Assembly: GCA_012931725.1 (NCBI GenBank)
Contig: CM022947.1
Location: 25,806,772-25,870,771 of the forward strand
DNA length: 64,000 nucleotides
From: Litsea cubeba
Taxonomy: Eukaryota; Streptophyta; Magnoliopsida; Laurales; Lauraceae
Direction of reading: 5' to 3'
Within the stretch, counting starts at the first letter, position 1. Every line of letters starts with the position of its first letter. Position numbers and translations under genes: made by a program. The notes below the pieces were generated by a model, which was given only the letters and a program-made list of their open reading frames with translations, had not been told where the DNA came from and did not search any database. Positions 42,288 through 54,917 of the stretch are shown here, piece by piece.

Positions 42288-43715
42288 CAACATTTTGGAA
42301 TGCCTAGAGACAAAATGACCTCCCCCCGGTTAGGCGACTGTGACAGTTGGGTCACCACAAATGGGCTTGGACAGCTATAGATCGGTTTCAATTTAGCGAC
42401 TAACGAGTCACATATTAGTTGCGGAAGAGAAGCCTATTCCCGTAGGACTAAGAGGATCACACCCTAGGTAATAAGTTGAGAAGCGTTGTATCCAATCAAC
42501 TAGCCAAACCTCATTCCAAAATGAGTATTGTATAAAAAAAAACCTAAACATAATAATCTCATAGAAAAAAAAAACTAAAAGTAATATTTTAACCAAGTCT
42601 CTATTGAGTTGTGGCTCAGGACAACTGAGTCTTTACTGAGTTGCAGACTGAATCAAGTGGAATTTCGGATAAAACTCCTTAAAGACCATGTTTTTCAGCA
42701 AATCATTGGCCGGGTTTTATCAAGTCACTTAGAAGTTTAGAATTGACTGTATCAGATGGATTTGGGATTGTATTGGGACTTCTATATATGTCTGAAGTAG
42801 CCTTCCCCAATTGTATGAAATATGGCCATGCTGGGATTGGCTGTAAGATTATGTCGGGCCTAGTTTCTGTAAATACAAGCTGATTTAACGTTTGGGCTAG
42901 CTGTGGCAAAATATTACTGATCTCGAAACTTGACCTTGCATCTGACCCACCAGCCTGATATGAACTCAGCCTACAATATTTGAGTTGATCATGGTTTTGG
43001 TTAACCTGACTTACAGTTAAATAGGTTGGGTTAGGATTGACCTGCCTAACCCATAGAAGCTGTCAATAATGATGTAATGATTACCCTAAACACTAATTTG
43101 AATGCCATTCATGTACGATAACCATCCATTAATGCTAAATGTTATTGGAAAAAGGTAAAGTTTCATAAAGTATTGAAAGTAAGATTAGATAGCAGACTTG
43201 GGCAAAATAGCACAAGTATAATTTCTTATAATATGAATTTATACTTCAACGATTACACAAATGGGTTTATCATTCAATCAATTCATATATTTGTATTATT
43301 CGTTTAATTTATTATTCAATTTGGATAAGACTTTTATGCTAGTCTATATGGATTGGATAACCACACCGGTCCCTCATTTAAAATCATTAACATAAAAATG
43401 CTCTCATTAGTCTCTGATTTTAGAGCCACTAACAAACTTGGGGCTGATTCAATTTGTTCATGACCATCCAAGTTAGGTTTGAGCCAAGGTTTTTGCACTT
43501 TTGGATTTTGGCCCTGTATATGGTGGAAACAAATTAAACTCAGTTGTAGGGTCCAATTCATTGGGACTTAGGCTAGACTTTACTCTGGAGGGCTAAATCC
43601 ACACATTCTCACCCCTGAAAGTGGTGTTTGGTGTTCTAAATCAGCTAAGCTACAGCCTGGGGCGGACCACTCGCCATTTGGACCAGCCTCATACATACTT
43701 ATTTGGGTTATAAGA
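42288..43715. other. AT-rich host spacer
   Basis: No coding gene, repeat array or RNA that I can recognise; only short frames with no features. Confidence 0.4.
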
Positions 43716-45062
43716 AAAGGTGTGAGAACCCGACCCCTAATTTCCGGGATTAGTGTTGTTTTATTTGTAAATTAGTTTTCTAAGTGTGATTAGTGATTGT
43801 TTGGTTGAGTTTCTCAGTTAGATTGCCTTTTTTATTAACTTTGGGGAGTTTTGAGAACCAGTGAATCTAGACAGTAACCGTAGGGTCCTATTTGTTTTGC
43901 GTGGTCAGTGTGGGAAGGTTCTTGGTGATTCCCAAAAATTTCCATTTTGACTAGTCTCATCATTCCCGACAACTTTCGTGTTCACTCCGTATCCATTTGA
44001 AGCTTGAAAATCAGTTTTTCCAGCACAGGGGCAAAAATCAGTCTTTTCACATTGAATCCAGACCCAAATTTCGAGATCTCAGAACCTTATCAAATTTATA
44101 CTTTTTTAAAACTAGATTTTATGAGAAATATTTTTCTTCTTCTTTGTCAATCGCATCCGGGGCTCAGAAATTGATGTTTTAGACTTGACAAGTCTTAAGT
44201 GAGGTGGGGCCCACACCCACCCATTATGAAAAGGACAACCCTCCTTCCTTCTCCCTCATTCGTTGCAGCCCAAAAGGGAAGCTCTCCCCTCCCTTTTCTT
44301 CTTGTTTTCTCCTGCCCATTCTTGGAGGAAACCCAACCATGCCATTTTCTTTACCATCTCTCTAGTTCCCCATGGATGCTATTTTAGTGCAAAACCAAGA
44401 TGGGCAGCCCCTTCTTGAAGCTTCTTCTTGCTGGTTGTTGGTCTTAGAGGTAAGCACTTCCTTCCCACGTTCTATTTTGTGCAATGGCAGCCCCTTAAGT
44501 TTTATTTCCTAGCTTGGTTTGAGCTCATTCTAAGTCTTTCCTTTGTTTGTCATTTTAGGGTGGTAAGTTGGGTTCATTTTGGGGGTTTCTTGTATTAGGT
44601 GTGCTAAGGCCTAATTGGTTGGATTAGAGACTAATTGGGGAGCTTTGTAGACCAAGGCAAGTCACTGAAATGTGATTTGTTTTAAGCATACTAATTCTCA
44701 TAAATTTCCTAGCTTTCATTGCTATATGTTTATGGATTTTATGCATGGCTACTTTTATTTGGTCCCTTGTTATGCTTTTCATTAGCTTTTGTAATATAAA
44801 GTTAGATGGTTTCTCCCATCCATATGAATTCTCAGAGTAAGTTTCAGATTTTGTTTTACGTCATGGTATTTTGGTTACAAATGGGCTGTTTTTATGATGG
44901 ATTTGGTGATAGAATCACATGAGTAAATGAATGGAATTCATCGAGGATGAATGTGGTTTTGATGCGGCATTGGAGACCCCTATTTTGGTGTTAATTGGGT
45001 GGCTCAGAGGGGGTTGCAAGATGGAGGAAGAGATTGCACGAAATGCACTGATGGTATAATTC

Positions 45063-45243
45063 TAATGCAGTTCGCTCGAGTGAACATGTGGTCGCTCGAG
45101 CGAACCATATCCAGTAGCTGGTTGGCTCGAGCCAACCATCAGGTTCGCTCTAGCCAACCCTCCTAGGGGCTGGTCCGCTCGAGCGAACCCCTCCCAGAAA
45201 TGAGTTGGCTCGAGCCAGCTTTGGGTCCGCTCGAGCCAACCCA
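45063..45243. repeat. cluster of CTCGAG-centred palindromes in the solo LTR
   Basis: Seven related sites in about 180 bp: GGTCGCTCGAGCGAACC, GTTGGCTCGAGCCAACC, GTCCGCTCGAGCGAACC and variants. Two alternating half-sites occur, GGTTCGCTCGAG and GTTGGCTCGAG. One copy has CTCTAG instead of CTCGAG. Confidence 0.85.
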
Positions 45244-46310
45244 CATTTTGGGCCTGGGCCTTGTGTGATGCCTGAAATGTATTTTTAATCGAGGGAAGGT
45301 GGATGGTTTTGGGGTCCTAACCGCATTTGGACAATGTATGATGGTATGGAGGAAGAAAAGGGAAAATGATGCACCCATGCGGGAATCCAACCCAGAAACA
45401 CGTTAAGACTCCATTAAAATTGGATAACATGCCATAGGAGCTTGGAATGCCGCCAAATCTCAGGAGCATCAAATGATATAAAACCTGGCATTCGAGGGTC
45501 TATGTGCACGTTATATCAAATCATGCGGTCTCAACTTGTCTATGGAATGTGTACATGTGGAAATTGACCGTTGAACTTGGATTCACCGAAAACATGATTT
45601 GATTTACACTATTTAGTTGTACTTACCCGGAAACTTTGTTTTAAGCCCGTTGGAATTATGGCCCGTCGATTTTTCCCATTTGGGCCAAATATCACTGGAT
45701 TTTACTCGTTTTGGATAAACATTCAATTTTAGCTATTTTGCCCGTCTCTGCCTAAAAATAATCAGCTTTGGACTGTTTAGCTCGTTTTGACTAAAAATAT
45801 ACAGTTTTGGTATTTCATTCATTTATCCAAAAACAATCAGTTTTGCCAGCTTGGATAACTCTATGAGTTTTTACAGGCATCTTGGGAGGACTACTCTTTA
45901 CTTGAGTGTGTGTGCTTTGACTTGGCCTGTTGAGTAGTTCCTCACCATATTTTGTGTGTTCGCTTGCTTTTGATTTATGTGTCGGCACCACTATGCTTGG
46001 ACAACCTTGTCGGCTTGATCCACCGACTTGGGGTCCCCCTTTTAGCTCTGCCAGCTGCAGTCTAGATTCTGTTCTGTTCTGTTACCCGGTTCGCGGCCAT
46101 GGTTTTTTCTAGCCATATGTATATATATATTCCGTTGGCTCTCGTCACTTCGCGTGTCTGAGACCAATGCTTCTATTCTACTCTGTCACTTTGGTGATGG
46201 AGGATTTTGCTGGTGTGGTTGCCATCTGTCCTTATGATTGTGTCTCCCCTGAAAAAGGGAGATTTTAAGGGTCCGCCTATGAGCTGGGTTTGCAATGTGA
46301 GGAATTCATA

Positions 46311-46436
46311 TTTTGTCAGAAATTCATGTTTTACACATGCTTTAAATGAATACATGTTTTGTCAGATATTCATATTTTACACATGCTTTAAATGAATACA
46401 TTTTTTGTCAGATATCCATGTTTTACACAGGTTTTA
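46311..46436. repeat. 46 bp tandem repeat in the solo LTR
   Basis: TTTTGTCAGATATTCAT and ACACATGCTTTAAATGAA recur at 46311, 46357 and 46403, about 2.7 copies. Confidence 0.85.
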
Positions 46437-47184
46437 TATATATGCAGCTTTTGATTAAATACCACAATTTATCTCATGTTTTATTTTTCAGTTTAATTAT
46501 TATCCATCTCAGTCACCTGCCAGATCGTCGTGTCTGACCCTGTTTGTTTGGTGCTCTAGGTAGCAAGTTTTCTTTGCCTAAGCTGTGTGCATGTGTTGGC
46601 TATGGAGCCATGAGTTTTTAGGTTGTGGTGTCGGCTATGTGTCATGTAGACATTGAGCTTGACATCGGAGCTACGATACATGTAGGGTAGTTCTTATTTA
46701 GCTTGTTATTGTATGGCTTTTATTAGCCTTTTCTTGGGATTGTAATTAACACACGTTGATATTTGTAACTTGAACATATATGGGATTGTAACATCCTGTT
46801 ACTGTCAGCTTTGTACGTTGTTATGATGGTTTATTCCAGTCTGATATGATTCTTGATATGATAGTTATATGCTAGCGGTTGAGTGCGCCATGGATTCCAA
46901 TGGCCACGGACTCCGAGTCGCAATGCCACTAAAAGCTTCCGCAAAATATTCAGAGTGTGCTGGATTTTGTCATCCTCACACATGTGGATCTTGGGAGAAA
47001 TATAATTCTTACTTAAACTCCTAATTCGCGTCGCGCTTCCCGAGGTAGGGCCGCTACAGGGCCCGGGTTTGGGGGCATGACAAAAGGCTAAGCTACAAAA
47101 TTCCCCATACCAGTAGTGATGAAATACTCTTTATCAGGGAAAATTATTTCATATTTTATTTCTATAAGGAAAACATGTCGTACC

Positions 47185-48054
47185 TGTGTGGGGAGATTTC
47201 CAGAGCTCCAGGATTACGCTAATCACAGCCATCAGATGAGACTAAGCATTCTCACGTGCCATCCGCGTGCCACCCACGTGGCACCAGACTCACATCGGCT
47301 ACCAGGACACGGGGCCCCGGCCGAAGTCAAGCAGGTCCGGGCCGCTAGCGTCGAGCTTGGCTACCCCAGGTGCCCACCTCGGCAGAAGGAACCGGGACGA
47401 AAGCCGAAGCAGGAAAGAACCTCCACTCGCGCCCTTCGTCCCCCACGTCATCAGACACGTGGAGGAATAGGGGCGCGAGCCAGTGAGACAGATGCGACAT
47501 CCAGCCGTTCACAATCTTCGCCAGATCACTGACAGGGCGGCATCCAGCGGCTGAAGCCAAATCAAGGCAAGGCCCGAGGGCGGATCCGATGGTACCCCTA
47601 CCGCCAAAGGCGTCCAACACGATCTGGCCCAACAAGACGCACATTTAATGCGATGTGGGCTGATCTGACCGGCATTAAATGCAAAGCAGGCTGGATTGGA
47701 CCACATTAATTACTTTGTGGGCTGATCATGACTTCCAGTCGAGTCATGGGACCCGCGCCAAGATATCATCCAAAGATACGACCCAAGCCTCTATAAATAG
47801 AGCCTCATTCCACATGCAAGGTACGCACAATCCAACAGAAAGAGCCGTTGCTCTGTCTCTCTTCTTCCTCTCCTTCCTTTGTTCCAGTTCATTCACTGAC
47901 TTTGGCATCGGAGAGCCTTGCGCCGCCCAGGCCAGGGTCCTCTGACCGTTTGCTCTTCCCTTTCAGGCTTTCGGGCGGTACCTAATCTTCATCACCTTGG
48001 ATAAGTCCTCTAAGGCACCCCAGTTATTGTGGGTCATTACTTTCTGCACCTACA
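47185..48054 (+). repeat. gypsy-2 5' LTR (870 bp)
   Basis: Starts TGTGTGGGGAGATTTCC and ends TGCACCTACA; close to the gypsy-1 LTRs. TATA box CTATAAATAG at 47791-47800. Confidence 0.93.
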
Positions 48055-48072
48055 ATTGGCGCCGTCTGTGGG
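48055..48072 (+). other. gypsy-2 primer-binding site
   Basis: ATTGGCGCCGTCTGTGGG directly after the LTR, as in gypsy-1 and gypsy-3. Confidence 0.85.
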
Positions 48073-48118
48073 AAAGTAATATCCGAACCTTCCCAGCCTT
48101 CTCAATCTCCTAGAAATC

Positions 48119-48890
48119 ATGCCTCCGAAAGCTAGGAAGGGCGGAGAATCCTCGAGAGCAGTGCTCGAGTAGCCAGCACCGTTGACGGACGTCCCTCCTC
48201 AAGGGCGGTCCCGAACGGTGCATGGCACGTCTGCAGGCGAGGGCCGCCTAGGCTCGCAGCTCTACGTCGAGGTCCCCCTCCAAGAGGGACTCGAGGCCTC
48301 GCTCTCAGCAGACGAAGTCACGCCACCCCGACGCGACGAGCGTCGGCATGAGCGTCCTCGCAAAGATAAAGCCGTGGCCGTAGAAGAGACGCGCCGCGTT
48401 CAACCTCCTGCCACTGGAGGAGTTGTCGCAGCTCAAAATGCTCTCCTCAAGAAGCAGGAGCAGCTAATCCGCGAGCTCCAGCAGCAGCTGAGGGCAGCGC
48501 AAACTGCCTCGTTGAGGCAGGCCTCTGATCCTCAGGGCAAGAAGAGGGACGCCCAGAGCAGGGCAGCCCAGCCTCCTCGTGAGGATCTGAGAAACCATCT
48601 GGACCACAAGCGAAGCCAGATCCATGATGAAGGCTCAAGCAACAGCCGAAGTCATCATAGCCGCGATGGCCGAGCCCATAGCCATCACAGCCCGAGCCAC
48701 TCCAGGCGAAGGCCAAGAGTGCCGACACCAGAAAAGGACGACGAGTAGGAGCGATTCGACAAACGCGTTAGGTTGGCTCTTCAGCACAACCTGGACGTGC
48801 GGGACTAGAAACAAATCTGTGGCCATACCGATCTGGGGACCTCACCCTTCACGAGAGACATCGAGCCGACTCCCTTGCCCAAGAAGTTTT
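48119..48890 (+). pseudogene. gypsy-2 gag, N-terminal part, three stops
   Basis: The ATG at 48119 is 46 bp after the primer site (MPPKARKGGESS). The frame is interrupted by TAG at 48170-48172, 48746-48748 and 48806-48808. In gypsy-1 all three positions are CAG. The Q-rich helical part and the arginine/histidine-rich stretch match gypsy-1. At 48886-48890 (GTTTT) copia-C is inserted; the frame resumes in phase at 58604. Confidence 0.92.
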
Positions 48891-50931
48891 TGAAGGAAAC
48901 CGCGATTCAGATCTGAAACTTCTCATAAAGAGACTACTATGGCTGATGCAAAGCATGACAGATTTTAAAAAATCTGATTTCTGCACTATGCAGCGGAAAT
49001 CAGCCATAAAGAATCGCATAGAAACTCCATTAAATCATGACCAACATGTGTCTAATTAATAGAGATGATAGAAGACTATTACCTCGAAGATTTGTAGACT
49101 TCAAATCTCTGAAAAAATAGATCCAAAGGCACGAACTCAGACTTGCAATTTGCAAACAAGTTGCTGGAATTTTCTTGCACTAGTATTGCCTTTGATCTTC
49201 TCCTCTATCTCACTTCCAAATCTGATTGGCTAAGATGGTGGGATCTTAATCTAGGAAACAAGAACTATTTTTCCCATGAAAAATCTCAGACTTTAAGCCT
49301 TCTTCAATCAAGAAGAGAAGCAATCAAGGCTGGACGTGTGGGAGCTCCTTTTGTCTCACAAAGTGTTGGACGTGTGCCTCTCTTATGACTCTCCTTATTA
49401 TGGACGTCCAAAGGGGGATGGTTCTCCTTTTATAGAAACTATGGGAAGCCTTTCCTATTTAGTTATCTCTCCTTATTCTAATTTATGTCCAAAAAGGAAA
49501 GACTTATTTCCTTTAAGAAACACTCTAATTAGAAAAGGAAACCAAAAGGAACTTTCCATACAATTAGTAATACTAGTTGTAGAACACTTACTAATTTTAA
49601 GTTCCTAATCCAAAAAGGAAACTAACTCATAGGAATACTAATCCAAAGAGGAGTCCAACTTTCCAACTAGAGTCCTACTCAAAGTTGGAAACCTTACCCA
49701 TGGAAATCCTATTATGGACATCCCACATATCAATGCACACCATGGCCCACATACAATTTATCTAGAGTTAAATTCATGTATGCCATCAAAGGCCTATTTG
49801 AATTTAAACTCAAAATTATTTTTCCACTAAAATAATTCATCCTTATGTTATCTAAACATCTTAGGAAACCATGCCAATCTTGGTAAGTGACTAGAGAAGG
49901 GACCAAAAGACATATTTGCCATTGGCTCCCAAAATGACCAAAATGTCCATGCTAAACCATAGCAACATTAAGACCATTTTAACCTTAACTCATTCCACTA
50001 GAGAGTTATGGTTGACCTCCAAGGACAAATATATATTATAATAAGCTCATCATAAAATGACGGTTGTCTTCGACCTACTAAGTGTAATGACCTGAATGCC
50101 CCTCTATGTAACATCCATAATCGAGTCAGGTTATCACATGTACTATCAACCTTCCCGATTACATCTAAACCTTAGAACTTCATATCCTTAAGCATAATCA
50201 TCATTCGAATATCATTCTCTTGATCCAGGGAGCGACCCACAAGTTCAATATCCATATGGAACATCCATATACTAAGATCTTAGATTTTGATGATTAATCG
50301 GATAATTCTAAGGGGACGATTATTCCATCATCAGATGGCATAGATTCTATATTGCATTTGCACGTCCCAACTGATCAAGTCCGAGTACCCAAAACACAGA
50401 GCTGTTGACCCATGAATAGAATCTCACCCATAGTGAATTAAACCACAAGAACTTGACTTCGTCAGTTCATCCACAAATGCTCAAGATTAAGAGCACAGGT
50501 TACTCAGTAGCATGAGGTGACTTGATCTCTTTTCTGTGATAGTACTATTTTAGAGATCACACCTACAATGGTCCTGTTCAATGCATGACACATGCACTAA
50601 TGAGATAGATCCGGGAAAGCCCTCCCGTGACTTAGGTATGTCACCCTATATAGGAGAGTATCTCATTATAACTTCTACCAAGATGAAGTGCCCAGCTCCA
50701 TCTTTCAGTTATGAACAAATATGATGTTTCCAGCTGTCCATGAATTAGACCTATCTGTGTGCAGACACTACACACCTAATTCATTTACTAGAAACAATGG
50801 GCCTTACGCAACCATACATATATACATGTTTAAGCATAAAAGAGTCTTTTCATTAATTAACCAGTTAAATATCCAGTAACAAAAGATGAGAATGCAGCTA
50901 GTGGGCTTTAGGGCATACACCAATCCCAACA
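48891..50931 (-). repeat. copia-C 3' LTR (2041 bp)
   Basis: On the minus strand it starts TGTTGGGATTGGTG and ends GGTTTCCTTCA. TATAAAAGG lies at about 49426-49434 on the minus strand. Confidence 0.95.
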
Positions 50932-50942
50932 AACTCCCACTT
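50932..50942 (-). other. copia-C polypurine tract
   Basis: AAGTGGGAGTT on the minus strand, next to the 3' LTR. Confidence 0.8.
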
Positions 50943-50945
50943 GCA

Positions 50946-53900
50946 CTAAAGATCACTGCTTCCTAACCTAACACCCATAGACTCAACATGAGAAGTGAAG
51001 ACTTTCTCAGTAAGAGTCTTAGTGAATGGGTCAGCTAAGTTATTTGCTGAAGCGATGTGCTCCACCACTATCTCTCCATCCTGAATGAATTCCCGGATCA
51101 AGTGGTACTTTCTCTGAATGTGCTTGCCTTTCTTGTGATTCCTGGGCTCTTTGCACTGTGCTACAGCACCAGTGTTATCGCAGTACATGACAATCGGTTT
51201 ATGCACTGCAGGAACAACTCCCAATTCCAACAGGAATTTTCTGAGCCATACCGCTTCCTTCGCAGCTTCCGATGCCGCCACATACTCTGCTTCCATGGTA
51301 GAATCAGCTATACAGGATTGCTTGACACTTCTCCATGATATAGGCCCTCCTGACAAAGTAAAGACGTACCCGAAGGTAGACTTTCTGGCATCACTATCAG
51401 ATTGGAAATCAGAGTCTGTATACGCCAATGGCGTTAGATCATCTGCTCGAAAGGTTAGCATATAATCTTTCGTTCTCCGAAGATACTTGAATATATGCTT
51501 AACAGCTGTCCAATGCATAGGTCCAGGGTTTGACTGATATCTGCTAACCATGCCAACGGCAAAGCAAATATCTGGTCTAGTACATAACATAGCATACATG
51601 AGGCTTCCAACAGCGGATGCATATGGAACTCTCCTCATGGTCTCTATCTCTTCAGATGTCTTTGGACATTGATCTCGGGACAGTGGTACTCCATGTCTAG
51701 AAGGTAGGAGGCCCTTCTTGGAGTCATGCATGTTAAACTTGACCAATATCTTCTCAATGTAAGAAGATTGGGATAGGGCTAACATCTTATTCTTGCGATC
51801 ACGCAAAAGCTTGATCCCTAAGATATAGCTGGCCTCACCCAAATCCTTCATCTGAAATTGAGAGGATAACGAAACCTTTGTGGATGACAATAAACCTACA
51901 TCATTTCCTATGAGTAATATGTCATCTACATATAGAACCAAAAACGCAACTGCTTTCCCATTTCCTTTCTTATACACACATGGTTCATCAAGTTTTTGAT
52001 CAAAGCCAAAGGATTTGACTGCCTGATTAAACTTGATGTTCCATGCTCTAGATGCTTGCTTAAGTCCATAGATGGACTTCTTAAGTTTACAAACCATGTT
52101 ATCTTGGCCACTAGCAATGAAGCCCTCTGGTTGCATCATATAGATGCATTCGTCAAGACTTCCATTAAGAAAAGCTGTCTTGACATCCATCTGCCATATC
52201 TCGTAGTCATAATGACATGCGATGGCCAAGAGAATCCTTATGGACTTAAGCATAGCCACTGGTGAAAAGGTTTCCTCATAATCGATACCCTCTTTCTGAG
52301 TATATCCTTTCGCCCCCAGTCTTGCTTTGAAGGTTTCCACCTTCCCATCCACTCCTCTCTTTCTCTTGTAGATCCACTTGCACCCTATGGGTTTAATCCC
52401 TTCAGGTGCATCTACAAGTTCCCAGACTTGATTGGAATACAAAGAATCCATTTCAGATTTCATCGCTTGCTGCCACATGTCAGCATCTATATCCGTTACT
52501 GCTTCATCATAACTAGTAGGATCCTCAACCAGATCTTCAGAGTGTGTCTTAAAAGACACTCCTAAATATCTTTCTGGTTGTTTAGAAATTCTCCCACTAT
52601 GACGAGGCTCCGGAGTGTTTAAAGGAATATCTTGTTCATCTACTGCCTCAGGATCTGGTACAGATGTTATAGGAGATCCCGGAAGAATCTCCTCAAGGGT
52701 TTCTTTACAACTAAGTTCTTGGTGCATCATACAATCATCCTCCAAGTACCTAGCATGAGTGCTGATGAGCACTTTTTGCTCCTTTGGATGATAAAAGATG
52801 CCACCTCTCGTTCCCTTAGGATACCCAATGAAGTAGCATATTTCTGATATGGGTTCTAGCTTGGTAGCTTTATCATTCAGTACATAGGCTGGACAACCCC
52901 AAATGTGGATATGATTTAAACTAGGTTTTCGACCTGTCCACATTTCTTGTGGTGTCCTAGGCACTGACTTAGATGGTACCAGATTTAAAATGTATGCTGC
53001 TGCTTCTAAGGCATATCCCCAAAAAGATATAGGTAGGGTTGCATGACTCATCATGGACCTTACCATATCAAGAAGGGTACGGTTTCTTCTCTCCGCTACA
53101 CCATTTTGCTGGGGTGTACCCGGTGCAGACAACTGAGACACAATCCCATGTTGTGTGAGGTACTCCTTGAACTCACCCAGGAGGTACTCGCCACCTCGAT
53201 CAGATCGACGGGTTTTGATATGTTTCCCTAGTTGTAGCTCCGCCTCAGCCTTGAATTGTTTGAACTTATCAAACGCCTCAGACTTGCGTCGCATTAGGTA
53301 TACATATCCATACCTAGAGTAATCATCGGTGAAGGTGATGTAATACTCATACCCTCCTCGAGCCGGTTTGTTCATAGGACCACACACATCAGTGTGAATC
53401 AATTCTAACAACTGCTTTGACCTAAGTCCCTTTCCAGAGAATGACCGTTTGGTCATCTTTCCCTTGAGACAAGATTCGCACTGAGGAAAAGGTTCAAAAT
53501 CTAATGAGCTTAAGGGCCCATCTTCTACCAACCTCTGAATCCGTTTTAGGTTAATGTGACCCAAACGTAAGTGCCAAAGATATGTGTCATTGATTGAAGA
53601 TACCTTCCTTTTAAGGGAAGTTGAGCTTTCTTGTTGTACATTATGCAGTGTGGGAGCAATAGGATATATATAAAATAAGTTGTCATGTATTCTACCGGAA
53701 CATATAATATTTCCATCTCTACTGATATCAATACCAGAATGGAAAGAAACTGAATAATTAAATTCAATTAATCTGGAAACTGAAATTAAATTCTTCCTCA
53801 TGTCCGGAACATAAAAAAAATTATTTAAAACTAATATCCTATTACATGGAAAATGTAAGGTAACTACTCCTACTGCAACTGCCCAAACTTTAGCTCCAGT

Positions 53901-54917
53901 TCCGACTCTAAAGGCAAACTCTCCTTTCTCAATTCTCTGCATTATCTGAAACCCCTGCAATGAATTGCAGATATGATTAGTGGCTCCTGAGTCTACTATC
54001 CATGAGTCAGTAGAATCAACCACTAGACAAGTTTCAATGTAGTATGAGAAAGATGTACCTTTCTTAACTGAGACCAGGAACTTGGGACAATCTTTCTTCC
54101 AATGACCTTTCAGGCCACACTTGAAGCATTTCCCTTTGGGCTTTCCATCTGTACCCCTGTCCTTCTTATTACCAGCATTGTTCTTTTTCTGCCCTTTTCC
54201 CTTATTCTGCTTCTTCTTGGACTTCTTCCCTTTCGGGTTCAGTTTAGAGGAAGACTGGAAAAAGTGGGCTTGGGCTTTGGGCTTCATGATGGCCTCTGCC
54301 GCCTGGAGTTCTTTCATTAACTCAGGTAGAGTCATGTCCATCTTGCTCATATTGAAATTGAGCTTGAACTGATTGAAAGATTCCGGCAAAGTTTCGAGAA
54401 TCATGTCAGTCTGACTCCCTGCATCAATCTCAGCCCCTAGAATCTCAGCTTCATTGAAACAATCTATCAGCTTGAGCATATGCTCTCTGACAAGTGTTCC
54501 CTCAGCCATCCTAGCATTCATGATGGTCCTCATAGCAGCTTGCCTAGCTGGCCTGCTCTTGTTTGCAAACATCTCAGACAAGGACATCATGATTTCATAG
54601 GCTGTGTCCATTTGCTCGTGCTGTATTTGCAACACGTTGGACATGGAAGCGAGCATGTAGCATTTAGCCATGCTGTTCGCTTTCTTCCATTTCCTTTCAG
54701 CCTCTCGCTGGTCATCAGTAGAATTAGCATCAATATCGGGACAGTTTTCCAGCAAGACATACTTGTACTCCTCGGCTGTGAGTACTATGTCAAGATTTCT
54801 TTTCCAGTCTACGTAGTTAGGGCCAGTCAGTTTATTCTCACGAAGAATGCACATCAACGGACTAAAAGAATCTCTACCCATCTTTTTCTGGATATAAAAC
54901 GGTTTATAATTAGACAT
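50946..54917 (-). CDS. copia-C gag-pol polyprotein (1323 residues, uninterrupted)
   Basis: One frame encodes all parts in Ty1/copia order. Gag lies at about residues 1-290, with a perfect zinc knuckle CFKCGLKGHWKKDC (C264, C267, H272, C277). Protease has DSGATNHI (D309). The integrase zinc site is H449/H454/C480/C483, and the core is D510, D573 and E609, with 35 residues between the last two. RT carries QMDVKTAFLNG and YVDD at 996-999. RNase H has TDSD (D1168), EAEY (E1209), CDNTG (D1247) and NLADPFTK (D1296). The start is the ATG at 54917, the same as in copia-B. Length is normal for the family. Oddity: RT reads ARLGAKGY at residue 868, where copia-B has ARLVAKGY and copia-A ARLVCKGY; this glycine may harm RT. 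Gag and pol share one frame, so how their ratio is set is not visible. Confidence 0.96.
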   Translation of the reverse strand: MSNYKPFYIQKKMGRDSFSPLMCILRENKLTGPNYVDWKRNLDIVLTAEEYKYVLLENCPDIDANSTDDQREAERKWKKANSMAKCYMLASMSNVLQIQHEQMDTAYEIMMSLSEMFANKSRPARQAAMRTIMNARMAEGTLVREHMLKLIDCFNEAEILGAEIDAGSQTDMILETLPESFNQFKLNFNMSKMDMTLPELMKELQAAEAIMKPKAQAHFFQSSSKLNPKGKKSKKKQNKGKGQKKNNAGNKKDRGTDGKPKGKCFKCGLKGHWKKDCPKFLVSVKKGTSFSYYIETCLVVDSTDSWIVDSGATNHICNSLQGFQIMQRIEKGEFAFRVGTGAKVWAVAVGVVTLHFPCNRILVLNNFFYVPDMRKNLISVSRLIEFNYSVSFHSGIDISRDGNIICSGRIHDNLFYIYPIAPTLHNVQQESSTSLKRKVSSINDTYLWHLRLGHINLKRIQRLVEDGPLSSLDFEPFPQCESCLKGKMTKRSFSGKGLRSKQLLELIHTDVCGPMNKPARGGYEYYITFTDDYSRYGYVYLMRRKSEAFDKFKQFKAEAELQLGKHIKTRRSDRGGEYLLGEFKEYLTQHGIVSQLSAPGTPQQNGVAERRNRTLLDMVRSMMSHATLPISFWGYALEAAAYILNLVPSKSVPRTPQEMWTGRKPSLNHIHIWGCPAYVLNDKATKLEPISEICYFIGYPKGTRGGIFYHPKEQKVLISTHARYLEDDCMMHQELSCKETLEEILPGSPITSVPDPEAVDEQDIPLNTPEPRHSGRISKQPERYLGVSFKTHSEDLVEDPTSYDEAVTDIDADMWQQAMKSEMDSLYSNQVWELVDAPEGIKPIGCKWIYKRKRGVDGKVETFKARLGAKGYTQKEGIDYEETFSPVAMLKSIRILLAIACHYDYEIWQMDVKTAFLNGSLDECIYMMQPEGFIASGQDNMVCKLKKSIYGLKQASRAWNIKFNQAVKSFGFDQKLDEPCVYKKGNGKAVAFLVLYVDDILLIGNDVGLLSSTKVSLSSQFQMKDLGEASYILGIKLLRDRKNKMLALSQSSYIEKILVKFNMHDSKKGLLPSRHGVPLSRDQCPKTSEEIETMRRVPYASAVGSLMYAMLCTRPDICFAVGMVSRYQSNPGPMHWTAVKHIFKYLRRTKDYMLTFRADDLTPLAYTDSDFQSDSDARKSTFGYVFTLSGGPISWRSVKQSCIADSTMEAEYVAASEAAKEAVWLRKFLLELGVVPAVHKPIVMYCDNTGAVAQCKEPRNHKKGKHIQRKYHLIREFIQDGEIVVEHIASANNLADPFTKTLTEKVFTSHVESMGVRLGSSDL

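Larger units (their letters stand above)
43721..47082. mobile_element. 3.36 kb solo LTR, probably gypsy
   Basis: Starts TGTGAGAACCCGACCCC and ends GGGTTTGGGGGCATGACA, with imperfect inverted ends, and is flanked by AAAGG (43716-43720 and 47083-47087), a 5 bp target duplication. No primer site, polypurine tract or coding sequence is inside, so it is a solo LTR. The length and the CCCGACCCC/GGGGGCATGACA ends suggest a long-LTR gypsy family (Del/Tekay-like), which I cannot prove. It contains a cluster of CTCGAG palindromes and a 46 bp tandem repeat. Confidence 0.85.
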
